Shown here in pieces: positions 51,690 through 59,815 of a stretch of DNA of 64,000 bases (position 1 is the stretch's first letter; every line of letters begins with the position of its first letter). The stretch spans positions 1-64,000 of the forward strand of contig JAEPON010000020.1 of the NCBI GenBank assembly GCA_017642895.1, read 5' to 3'. Source of the stretch: Roseitalea sp. GTDB taxonomy: Bacteria; Pseudomonadota; Alphaproteobacteria; Rhizobiales; Rhizobiaceae. The notes beneath the pieces are model-generated. The model did no database searches and was not told where the DNA came from. It was given only the letters and a program-made list of their open reading frames with translations. The position numbers and the translations under genes were made by a program.

Positions 51690-52910
51690 ATGAAACGCGT
51701 CGTCGTCACCGGCATGGGGATCGTCTCGTCGATCGGTAATGATACGGACGAGGTGCTGACCTCGCTGCGCGAAGCGCGGTCGGGCATCAGCCATGCCACG
51801 CAATACGCGGAGCTTGGCTTCAGATGCCATGTGCATGGCGAGCCGACGCTTGATCCGTTCACGCTTCTCGACCGGCGCGAATCGCGGTTTCTGGCACGCG
51901 GGTCGGCCTGGAACTTCATCGCCATGCGCCAGGCGATCGCCGACGCGGCGCTGGGCGAGGAATTGGTCTCCAACGAACGGACCGGGATCATCATGGGTTC
52001 GGGCGGGCCGTCGACGCGCACCATCTTCGAGGCGGCGCTGCTGACCCAGAAAAACAACTCACCCAAACGGATCGGGCCGTTCGCCGTGCCCAAGGCGATG
52101 TCATCGACCGCCTCGGCAACGCTTGCCACGCCGTTCAAGATCAAGGGGGTGAATTATTCGATCTCCTCGGCCTGCGCGACGTCCAACCATTGCATCGGCA
52201 ACGCCTATGAGACCATCCAGATGGGCAAGCAGGATATCGTGTTCGCCGGCGGCAGCGAGGATCTGGACTGGACGATGTCGAACCTGTTCGACGCGATGGG
52301 CGCCATGTCGACCAAGCACAATGAGACGCCATCGACCGCCTCGCGCGCCTATGATGTCAGCCGCGACGGCTTCGTCATTTCCGGCGGCGCCGGCGTTCTG
52401 GTGCTGGAGGAACTCGAGCACGCCAGGGCGCGCGGCGCGAAAATCTATGCCGAGATCGTCGGCTATGGCGCGACATCGGATGGCCACGACATGGTCGCGC
52501 CGTCGGGCGAAGGCGCGGTGCGCTGCATGAAGATGGCCCTTGCGACGACAAACGGCAAAGTGAGCTATATCAATGCCCATGGCACCGCGACGCCAGTGGG
52601 CGACGAGCGCGAGATGGAAGCCGTTCGCGCGGTGTTCGGCGACGACATGCCGCCGATTTCCTCGACCAAATCGCTAACCGGCCACTCACAGGGCGCGACC
52701 GGCGCCCAGGAGGCCATCTACACGCTGCTGATGATGGACAACGGGTTCATCTGCGAAAGCGCACACATCACCGAACTGGATCCAAAGTTCGAGGGCATGC
52801 CGATTGCGCGGCAGCGGATCGACAATGTCGAACACGACATTGCCATCTCCAACTCATTCGGATTTGGCGGAACCAATGCGACGCTGGCCTTCCAGCGGTT
52901 CGCCGACTGA
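51690..52910 (+). CDS. fabB: Beta-ketoacyl-ACP synthase I FabB
   Basis: FabB condenses malonyl-ACP with acyl-ACP and is needed to elongate cis-unsaturated intermediates made by FabA. The 406-residue thiolase-fold protein has the Cys-His-His triad: Cys162 in SISSACATSNHCIG, His in NAHGTATPVGD and His in SLTGHSQGATGAQE. It starts 21 bases after fabA and its stop overlaps the fabI start (TGATG). Confidence 0.97.
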   Translation: MKRVVVTGMGIVSSIGNDTDEVLTSLREARSGISHATQYAELGFRCHVHGEPTLDPFTLLDRRESRFLARGSAWNFIAMRQAIADAALGEELVSNERTGIIMGSGGPSTRTIFEAALLTQKNNSPKRIGPFAVPKAMSSTASATLATPFKIKGVNYSISSACATSNHCIGNAYETIQMGKQDIVFAGGSEDLDWTMSNLFDAMGAMSTKHNETPSTASRAYDVSRDGFVISGGAGVLVLEELEHARARGAKIYAEIVGYGATSDGHDMVAPSGEGAVRCMKMALATTNGKVSYINAHGTATPVGDEREMEAVRAVFGDDMPPISSTKSLTGHSQGATGAQEAIYTLLMMDNGFICESAHITELDPKFEGMPIARQRIDNVEHDIAISNSFGFGGTNATLAFQRFAD

Positions 52911-53743
52911 TGGCCGAGGGAAAGGAAATGCCGATGACGGGACTGATGAGCGGCAAGCGCGGCCTGATCATGGGTGTCGCCAACGACCATTCGATCGCCT
53001 GGGGCATCGCCAAGGCGGTTGCCGACCAGGGCGCCGAACTGGCCTTCACCTATCAGAGCGAGGCGCTCGGAAAGCGGGTCAAGCCGCTGGCCGGGGAGCT
53101 GGGCTCGTCGCTGGTCATGCCCTGTGACGTTGAAGACATCGACACCGTGGCGTCCGTGTTCGAGACGCTCGGCTCGCAATGGGGCTCCATCGATTTCATC
53201 GTCCATGCGATCGGTTTCACCGACCGGTCGCAGCTGAAGGGCCGCTATGTCGATGTGACGACACGCGAGAACTTCACGCGCACCATGGTCATCTCCGCCT
53301 ATTCGTTCACCGAGGTGGCGCAGCAGTCGATGGCCCTGTTGAATCCGGGCGCCTCGCTCCTGACGCTGACCTATGGTGGCGCGAGCCGTGTGATGCCCAA
53401 CTACAATGTGATGGGCGTGACCAAGGCGGCCCTTGAAGCCAGCGTGCGCTACATGGCGGCCGATTTCGGCGACCAGGGCATCCGCGTCAACGCGCTGTCG
53501 GCCGGGCCGGTGCGGACGCTGGCCGGCGCGGGCGTTTCCGATGCCCGGCTGATGTACAATTTCCAGCAGAAGAATTCACCGCTCGCCCGCGCGGTCAATC
53601 TCGACGATATCGGAGGCGCCGGGCTCTACCTGCTTTCGGACCTTTCCAGCGGCGTGACCGGTGAAATCCACTATGTCGACAGCGGCTACAACATCATGTC
53701 GATGCCGCGTCTGGACGAGTTGAGGCGCACGGACGAAAAATAG
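52910..53743 (+). CDS. fabI: Enoyl-ACP reductase FabI
   Basis: FabI performs the last step of each fatty-acid elongation cycle with NADH. The 277-residue short-chain-dehydrogenase-like protein shows GKRGLIMGVANDHSIAWGIA, the HAIGFTDRSQLKGRYVD segment and the Tyr-x6-Lys active site in NYNVMGVTKAALE. ATG 52910 overlaps the fabB stop; ATG codons at 52928 and 52934 are alternatives that would trim six or eight residues. The coupled fabA-fabB-fabI order suggests coordinated control of unsaturated lipid synthesis. Confidence 0.96.
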   Translation: MAEGKEMPMTGLMSGKRGLIMGVANDHSIAWGIAKAVADQGAELAFTYQSEALGKRVKPLAGELGSSLVMPCDVEDIDTVASVFETLGSQWGSIDFIVHAIGFTDRSQLKGRYVDVTTRENFTRTMVISAYSFTEVAQQSMALLNPGASLLTLTYGGASRVMPNYNVMGVTKAALEASVRYMAADFGDQGIRVNALSAGPVRTLAGAGVSDARLMYNFQQKNSPLARAVNLDDIGGAGLYLLSDLSSGVTGEIHYVDSGYNIMSMPRLDELRRTDEK

Positions 53744-53833
53744 GCCACACGGCAACGCAACCTTGGCGTGCCAAAACGCTTCATTTCACAGCTTCTTAGG
53801 GTTTTGCTGCCAGCCTGCCCGCGAGAGGACATC

Positions 53834-55420
53834 ATGAAGCGCAACACGGTACCCCAACAGACCCGCATCTTCCGCGCGATTACGATCTTCTCGAGCGGCA
53901 TGGGCGCCGCGATGCTGGCGCTTTGGGCGCTGGACATGGCCGGCATGACGCTCAGCAGCTATCGCGAAGCAGCCACCTTCGGCGCCATCGTTCTGGGCTT
54001 GGCGTCGCTGGCCGGCGCGGGCACGGCACATGCCTATTTCGCAGGCGGCGACGATACGAGCCAGAGCTACGAGGCCTTGTTGAATGTCGATTCGGTGACC
54101 GGGCTCTTATCGCGCAAAGGCCTGGCCGAAAGCCTTGAGGACTATGTCTCAAAGGGCGGCGGGCCAAGCCGCATGAACCGCTTCTTCCTGATCAGCCTGG
54201 ACTTTGATTCCCTGCGCGACTTCAACGAGACCTATGGTCTGGAAACCGGCGACAGCCTGTTGCGCGTGTTCGGCGACCGGCTGCGGCGTGTCGTCGGTGA
54301 GACGGGCCTTGCCGCGCGCACGAGCGGCGGCGAATTCGTCATCGTTCTTGGCGCCAATCACGACGATCGCGAACTGCGCGCCGCCACCGAGGCGCTGCTC
54401 GGCGTCCTGTCGCTGCCGGTCCGCGTCGGCAATGCGTCGCACTCGGTTTTCTGGAACGCGGGCGTGGCGGAAATCCACAAGAACCGCCCGCCGATGGAGC
54501 GCATCTTGCGCCATGCCAACCTGGCACGGACGACATCACGGGCCACCGGGCGCGGCACCTGGTCGATCTATCACCCCGAAATGAGCCAGGTCGCGGCCTA
54601 CCGGCACTGGATCGAGGCGGAACTGAGCGGCGCCTTGCAACGCGAAGAACTCATGCTGCACTACCAGCCCAAGGTCGATGCCGTTACCGGCGCGATCGTC
54701 GGCTATGAGGCGCTGCTGCGGTGGAACCATCACCAGAACGGCTCGATCCCGCCATCGGAGTTCATCCCGATTGCCGAGCAATGCGGTTTGATCCAGCAGA
54801 TCGGCGACTTCGTGCTCCGCCGCGTGTGCGAGGACCTGGAGCAACTGCCCGATCACATCGTCGTTTCCGCCAATGTTTCACCCGCCCAGTTCAACCGCGA
54901 CGATTTCGTGTCCAATCTCGGCCGGCTGATCAACGGTACCGAGATGCGGCCCGGGCGGCTTGAGATCGAGGTGACCGAGACGCTCCTGATCCGTAACCAC
55001 AGCGAGATTCGCCGGCTGCTCGGCCGGTTGCGCGATCTCGGCATCAAGTTGGCGATCGACGATTTCGGGACCGGCTATTCCAACCTGTCGACGCTGAGCG
55101 AACTGCGCTTCAACACGCTGAAAATCGACAAATCCTTTGTCGACCGCCTGACCGAAAAAGACCCTGCCGCCAGCACGATGGTCGCATCGATCGTCGGCAT
55201 GGCGCGCTCGATGAATGCAATGGTGGTCGCCGAGGGCGTGGAGACCGAGGAACAGGCAACGCTTTTGCGGGCGGCCGGCTGCACGGTCATGCAGGGCTAT
55301 CTGTTCGGCAAGCCGCAACCACTGTCCTCGGTCAAGCGCCAAAACCATGACGGCAAACCGTTTTTGGTCCACACATCGCCGCCCGTCCGTCAGACGGACG
55401 TGCTGGCGGCCGCCTCATAA
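53834..55420 (+). CDS. Membrane-anchored GGDEF-EAL protein, probable c-di-GMP phosphodiesterase
   Basis: A 528-residue protein with two N-terminal helices (about 14-33 and 45-68), a GGDEF-type domain (about 80-245) and an EAL domain (about 258-510). The GGDEF signature is degenerate (SGGEF, 164-168), so cyclase activity is unlikely. The EAL domain keeps its key residues: EAL at 292-294, NVSPAQF, EVTETLL, IDDFGTGYSN, LKIDKSFVD and VAEGVETEEQ. It should degrade c-di-GMP and so favour motility over attachment, perhaps affecting Flp pilus use. ATG 53834 with GAGAGGAC upstream was chosen over an earlier in-frame start. Confidence 0.9.
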   Translation: MKRNTVPQQTRIFRAITIFSSGMGAAMLALWALDMAGMTLSSYREAATFGAIVLGLASLAGAGTAHAYFAGGDDTSQSYEALLNVDSVTGLLSRKGLAESLEDYVSKGGGPSRMNRFFLISLDFDSLRDFNETYGLETGDSLLRVFGDRLRRVVGETGLAARTSGGEFVIVLGANHDDRELRAATEALLGVLSLPVRVGNASHSVFWNAGVAEIHKNRPPMERILRHANLARTTSRATGRGTWSIYHPEMSQVAAYRHWIEAELSGALQREELMLHYQPKVDAVTGAIVGYEALLRWNHHQNGSIPPSEFIPIAEQCGLIQQIGDFVLRRVCEDLEQLPDHIVVSANVSPAQFNRDDFVSNLGRLINGTEMRPGRLEIEVTETLLIRNHSEIRRLLGRLRDLGIKLAIDDFGTGYSNLSTLSELRFNTLKIDKSFVDRLTEKDPAASTMVASIVGMARSMNAMVVAEGVETEEQATLLRAAGCTVMQGYLFGKPQPLSSVKRQNHDGKPFLVHTSPPVRQTDVLAAAS

Positions 55421-55435
55421 CGAAGACGTGCACGC

Positions 55436-56449
55436 TCATCGGCGCGGGCGATGCGCCTCGATCACCTTGAAGCCGTTGCAAGCCTCGCGCTCGGCGCAAT
55501 TGGCGAAACGATCCCCAAGCGTCTGCTCATAGGGCAGGCGCCGATTGGCGACCATCAGCAATCGACCAGACGGCTTCAGTGCCTTGGCGGCGGCGATGAT
55601 GAAGGATCGACCGAGATCGGGCTCGCTGGCACGGCTCGTATGAAAAGGCGGGTTCGTCACCACCCAGTCGAACGGGCCCGGAAGGGGCTCGGCGGTCACG
55701 TCCAGCCAGTGGCCGGCGACGGGAACCATACCCTTGAGCGGCGCAAGATTGACGAGCGCCTGGTCGAGCGAGGGTTTATGCGCTTCGACAAGATCGATCG
55801 ATGCCGGATTGCCGCGCGCCAGAACCTGCCCCGACAGGTAGCCCCAGCCCGCGCCAAAGTCCGCCACCGCGCCGGCAACCCGGCCGTCAATATGGTCGGC
55901 CAGCAGCGCCGACCCTTCATCGATCCGGTCGGGCGAGAACATGCCGGGAGCCGCGGCAAAGCCCGGCGCCGGCACGGTTTGCGGAAGCGCGACGCCTGCG
56001 AACGCGCCTTCTGCCGCAGCGAACCAGAAGGCGATACCGTGGTGCTTGGCAAGCGACCCCCCGAGCGCGATCTGCCCGCCAGCCCATTTGCGGGCACTCG
56101 CCGCGCCCAGCGCCTTGTCGCCAGCAACGATGACCAGTCCTCCCGACCTGACTGCGCCGTTGGCGCTGGCGATCATCGCCTCGTTAAGACGGCGATGCTT
56201 GCCAAGCCGCACCAACACGCCATCGAATCGACCCGCCGGCGCCTCGGGCTGCGCTTCGTGCCCGGCGCGCTCCAGCGCGAGAAACTCGGGGCGAGACGGC
56301 TGCACACGGCAAAGCTGCGCCGGTGCGAGAAGATCGCCGGCCTTATCCAACGGCGCTGCGTTCAAAAACAGCCAGTCGCTGCCGGCGACCGGTGGTGCGA
56401 CATCGCCGGTCTCGAATGGCACCAGCAGCGTTTTTGCCGATCGGTCCAC
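55436..56449 (-). CDS. RsmC/RlmG-like class I methyltransferase
   Basis: A protein of about 337 residues with a degenerate N-terminal half and a C-terminal SAM-dependent methyltransferase domain (VADFGAGWGYLSGQVLARGN; catalytic motif VTNPPFHT; FIIAAAKALKPSGRLLMVAN). This two-domain layout is that of the rRNA guanine-N2 methyltransferases RsmC and RlmG; which position is modified cannot be told. GTG 56449 was taken as the start because GGAG lies seven bases upstream and because an ATG at 56509 would place the pnp terminator inside the coding region. Confidence 0.85.
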   Translation of the reverse strand: MDRSAKTLLVPFETGDVAPPVAGSDWLFLNAAPLDKAGDLLAPAQLCRVQPSRPEFLALERAGHEAQPEAPAGRFDGVLVRLGKHRRLNEAMIASANGAVRSGGLVIVAGDKALGAASARKWAGGQIALGGSLAKHHGIAFWFAAAEGAFAGVALPQTVPAPGFAAAPGMFSPDRIDEGSALLADHIDGRVAGAVADFGAGWGYLSGQVLARGNPASIDLVEAHKPSLDQALVNLAPLKGMVPVAGHWLDVTAEPLPGPFDWVVTNPPFHTSRASEPDLGRSFIIAAAKALKPSGRLLMVANRRLPYEQTLGDRFANCAEREACNGFKVIEAHRPRR

Positions 56450-56464
56450 ACTGGTTCTCCAAAC

Positions 56465-56492
56465 GAAAAACGCGGGGCCCTGCCCCGCGTTT
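56465..56492 (-). terminator. Intrinsic terminator of pnp
   Basis: On the minus strand AAACGCGGGG-CAGGG-CCCCGCGTTT and a further TT form a 10-bp stem and T-run 24 bases after the pnp stop. Confidence 0.9.
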
Positions 56493-56515
56493 CCGGTTTC
56501 ATCGGCCAATGACGA

Positions 56516-58651
56516 TCAGTCGTCGGCCTTTTCCTTCTTGCGTTCGATCTCCTTGCCGGTCTCCTGATCGACGACCTTCATCGACAGGCGGACCTTGCCG
56601 CGCTCGTCAAAGCCCATCAGCTTGACGAACACCTTGTCGCCTTCCTTGACGACATCGGTGGTCTTGCCGACGCGCTCCGGGGCGAGCTGGGAGATGTGAA
56701 CGAGCCCGTCCTTGGGACCGAAGAAGTTGACGAAGGCCCCGAAATCGGCGGTCTTGACGACCGTGCCCTGATAGATCTCGCCCACTTCCGGCTCGGCGAC
56801 GATCGTGTGGATCCACTGCTTGGCGGCTTCGATCTCCTTGCCCGACGAGGACGCGATCTTCACCGTGCCATCATCTTCGATGTTGATCTTGGCGCCGGTC
56901 TTCTCGACAATCTCGCGGATCACCTTGCCGCCCGAGCCGATCACGTCGCGGATCTTGTCGACCGGGATGTTCATCACCTCGATGCGCGGGGCGAATTCGC
57001 CCAGTTCCGCACGGCTTTCCGACAGGGCATTGGCCATCTCGCCCAGAATGTGGGCGCGGCCGCCCTTGGCCTGTTCGAGCGCGATCTTCATGATCTCCTC
57101 GGTGATGCCGGCGATCTTGATGTCCATCTGCAGCGAGGTGATGCCCTCGGCGGTGCCGGCGACCTTGAAGTCCATGTCGCCCAGATGATCCTCGTCACCG
57201 AGAATGTCCGACAGGACGGCGAACTCGTCGCCTTCCAGGATCAGGCCCATGGCGATGCCGGCGACAGGTGCCTTGAGCGGCACGCCCGCATCCATCAGCG
57301 CCAGCGAGGTACCACACACGGTCGCCATGGAGGACGAGCCGTTGGATTCGGTGATCTCGGAGACGATGCGCAGCGTGTAGGGAAACTCCTCGGCTTCGGG
57401 CAGCACCGGATGGACGGCGCGCCAGGCCAGCTTGCCGTGGCCGATCTCGCGACGGCCCGGCGATCCCATGCGGCCCGCTTCACCGACCGAATAGGGCGGG
57501 AAGTTGTAGTGCAGCATGAAGTTTTCCTTGTAGGTGCCGGTCAGCGAATCGACGAACTGCTCGTCTTCGCCGGTGCCAAGGGTCGCAACGACCATGGCCT
57601 GGGTCTCGCCGCGGGTGAACACGGCCGAACCGTGCGTGCGCGGGAAGACGCCGACTTCGGAGACGATCTTGCGGACCGTCGACAGATCGCGACCGTCGAT
57701 GCGCGTTTTCGTCTTCAAGATGTTGCCGCGCACGACCTTGGCCTGAAGGTCCTTGAAGACCGACTTGATCTGCTCGGGGTTCCAGGCCGGGTTTTCGGCG
57801 CCCTCGGGATAAAGAGTCTCGAAGACCTTCCTCATCGCCGCATCGACGGCGGCATAACGCTCGCCCTTGTCGGTGATCTTGTAGGCTTCGGCCAATTCGT
57901 CCGAGATCAGGCCGCCCATCGTGGCTTCGAGTTCGGAAAGGTCCTCGGGCACATAGTCGCGCGGTTCCTTGGCGGCCACTTCGGCCAGCTTGATGATCGC
58001 GTTGATGACCGGCTGGAAAGCCTGCTGGCCGAACATGACAGCGCCCAGCATGGTTTCCTCGTCCAGCTCGCTGGCTTCGGATTCCACCATCAGAACGGCA
58101 TCGGCGGTGCCGGCGACGACGAGGTCCAGATCGGTTTCCTCCATCTCGTCGACATGCGGGTTGAGCACGAATTCGTCATTGATGTAGCCGACGCGGGCGG
58201 CGCCGATCGGACCCATGAAGGGCACGCCGGAAATGGTCAGCGCAGCCGACGCGCCGATCATGGCGACGATGTCGGGATCGTTTTCGAGGTCGTGCTGCAG
58301 AACGGTCAGGACGACTTGCGTCTCGTTCTTGTAGCCGGGGGCGAAGAGCGGGCGGATCGGCCGGTCGATCAGGCGCGAGGTCAGCGTTTCCTTTTCCGAC
58401 GGGCGGCCTTCACGCTTGAAGAAGCCACCCGGGATCTTGCCGGCGGCGAAGGTCTTTTCCTGGTAGTTGACGGTCAGCGGGAAGAAATCCCGGCCCTCGC
58501 GGGCGCTCTTTTCCGAAACGACGGTGGCCAGAACAACCGTCTCGCCATAGGTCGCCAGAACGGCACCGTCGGCCTGCCGGGCAATCTTGCCGGTTTCCAG
58601 TGTGAGCGGGCGTCCGCCCCACTCCAGTTCCACTTTGTGGTGATCGAACAT
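56516..58651 (-). CDS. pnp: Polyribonucleotide nucleotidyltransferase (PNPase)
   Basis: PNPase degrades RNA 3' to 5' by phosphorolysis and can add tails. The 711-residue protein has two RNase PH domains (LTVNYQEKTFAAGKIPGGFF; the active-site GRREIGHGKLAWRAV region), a KH domain (VIGSGGKVIREIVEKTGAKI) and an S1 domain (GTVVKTADFGAFVNFFGPKD). ATG 58651 is preceded by AAGGAC and gives the usual MFDHHKVELEWGG. A 284-base gap to rpsO contains no gene and is long enough for a leader subject to PNPase self-control, as known in other bacteria. Confidence 0.97.
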   Translation of the reverse strand: MFDHHKVELEWGGRPLTLETGKIARQADGAVLATYGETVVLATVVSEKSAREGRDFFPLTVNYQEKTFAAGKIPGGFFKREGRPSEKETLTSRLIDRPIRPLFAPGYKNETQVVLTVLQHDLENDPDIVAMIGASAALTISGVPFMGPIGAARVGYINDEFVLNPHVDEMEETDLDLVVAGTADAVLMVESEASELDEETMLGAVMFGQQAFQPVINAIIKLAEVAAKEPRDYVPEDLSELEATMGGLISDELAEAYKITDKGERYAAVDAAMRKVFETLYPEGAENPAWNPEQIKSVFKDLQAKVVRGNILKTKTRIDGRDLSTVRKIVSEVGVFPRTHGSAVFTRGETQAMVVATLGTGEDEQFVDSLTGTYKENFMLHYNFPPYSVGEAGRMGSPGRREIGHGKLAWRAVHPVLPEAEEFPYTLRIVSEITESNGSSSMATVCGTSLALMDAGVPLKAPVAGIAMGLILEGDEFAVLSDILGDEDHLGDMDFKVAGTAEGITSLQMDIKIAGITEEIMKIALEQAKGGRAHILGEMANALSESRAELGEFAPRIEVMNIPVDKIRDVIGSGGKVIREIVEKTGAKINIEDDGTVKIASSSGKEIEAAKQWIHTIVAEPEVGEIYQGTVVKTADFGAFVNFFGPKDGLVHISQLAPERVGKTTDVVKEGDKVFVKLMGFDERGKVRLSMKVVDQETGKEIERKKEKADD

Positions 58652-58935
58652 GTCTTGTCCTTCAATAAGGGCGCGATGCCGGCCAAGGGCCAGCGCGCCA
58701 GGCTTTGGTTTTTGAACCTGGGCCCGGGCAAGACGACTGGATGCTTGTCTTTGAACGGCAAGGCGCGTGCGCCCCGGTCCCTGCAAGCAGCCGGCAATCC
58801 TGCCCCGCGGCTCCAACGCGGTTCTCGGGCGGCCGGCGCGCCGCTGTGTTCAACGTGCGCGCCGGCCTGACAGGCGAAATGTCCCCCGCCTGAATGGGGC
58901 AAGGGCGGACCCGCAAGGAGCCCGCCCGAATTCGT

Positions 58936-59205
58936 TCAGCGGCGGATGCCCAGTTCCTTGATCAGGGCCTGGTAGCGCGCCTCTTCCTTGCCGCGCACAT
59001 AGTCCAGCAGCTTGCGCCGCTGGGAGACCATCTTCAGAAGGCCACGCCGCGAGTGGTTGTCCTTCTTGTGGTCCTTGAAATGCTCGGTGAGGTTGTTGAT
59101 CCGTTCGGTGAGGACCGCGACCTGCACTTCGGGCGAACCGGTGTCGCCGCTCTTGGTCGCAAACTTCTGGATCAGCTCGGCCTTGCGCTCGGCAGTGATC
59201 GACAT
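58936..59205 (-). CDS. rpsO: 30S ribosomal protein S15
   Basis: An 89-residue primary 16S rRNA-binding protein. SGDTGSPEVQVAVLTERINN and NHSRRGLLKMVSQRRKLLDY are diagnostic, and length is exact. ATG 59205 gives MSITAERKAELIQ with GGAAAC upstream. It has its own promoter about 100 bases upstream and precedes pnp. Confidence 0.98.
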   Translation of the reverse strand: MSITAERKAELIQKFATKSGDTGSPEVQVAVLTERINNLTEHFKDHKKDNHSRRGLLKMVSQRRKLLDYVRGKEEARYQALIKELGIRR

Positions 59206-59306
59206 CGTGTTTCCTTTCACAACATGTAAGGGTTTGAAGACGCCCGCTGCCGGGATGTCGTCCAGCAAGGGCCGTGGGCGCGGCCACAACGGGCGGCGCT
59301 TGCGGC

Positions 59307-59335
59307 GCTATAGTCGAAAAGCGCTGTGAACGCAA
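59307..59335 (-). promoter_or_regulatory. Sigma-70-type promoter for rpsO
   Basis: On the minus strand TTGCGT (59335-59330), a 17-base spacer and TATAGC (59312-59307) lie about 100 bases before the rpsO start and just after the acetyltransferase stop. It has the same -10 box as the rpsT promoter. Confidence 0.65.
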
Positions 59336-59346
59336 ACGCCTTTCGT

Positions 59347-59814
59347 TCAGTTCAGCGCCCTGGTCATGAAGAAGGAATGCGGGTCAGGGCCGTAATCGCC
59401 GAACGGTCCGGTCTCCTTAAAGCCGAAGCGGCGGTAGAGTGCCTGCGCCGGCCGGAAATGCCCGGTCTTGCCGGTCTCGAGGCTGAGCCGGGTCATGCCG
59501 CGGATGCGCGCCTCATCGATCAGATGCGCAACAAGTGCCCGACCGATGCCGGCGCCGCGCCGTTCGGCGACCGTGTGCGCCGATTTGATCTCGCCATGGC
59601 CACCGCCCAGATCCTTGAGCGCGATGCAGCCGACCAAGTCCGCGTCGATCCAGGCGCTCCAGAAGGTGATCTCCGGCACGCGCAGCGCATCGAGATCGAG
59701 CGCATAGACGCTGTCCGCCGGGGTGATGGCGAGCATGTGGTCCATGTGACGCGTCAGAAGCGCGGCGATCTCGGGACCGCGCAGATCGTCGGGCCTGATC
59801 TCGATGGCCGGCAT
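59347..59814 (-). CDS. GNAT family N-acetyltransferase
   Basis: A 155-residue acetyl-CoA-dependent acetyltransferase. The CoA-binding motif appears as ERRGAGIGRALVAHLIDEAR, and the C-terminal strand as ALYRRFGFKETGPFGDYGPD, typical of small GNAT enzymes acting on amines or amino acids. The start ATG 59814 follows the aldehyde dehydrogenase stop by one base (TGAGATG), so translation is coupled. It sits with that gene between truB and rpsO, which are adjacent in most bacteria. The substrate is unknown. Confidence 0.88.
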   Translation of the reverse strand: MPAIEIRPDDLRGPEIAALLTRHMDHMLAITPADSVYALDLDALRVPEITFWSAWIDADLVGCIALKDLGGGHGEIKSAHTVAERRGAGIGRALVAHLIDEARIRGMTRLSLETGKTGHFRPAQALYRRFGFKETGPFGDYGPDPHSFFMTRALN

Positions 59815-59815
59815 C

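Noticed and set aside
56450..56509. Longer N-terminus of the RsmC-like methyltransferase from ATG 56509
   Set aside because: The extension would translate through the pnp terminator hairpin. GTG 56449 with GGAG upstream is better.
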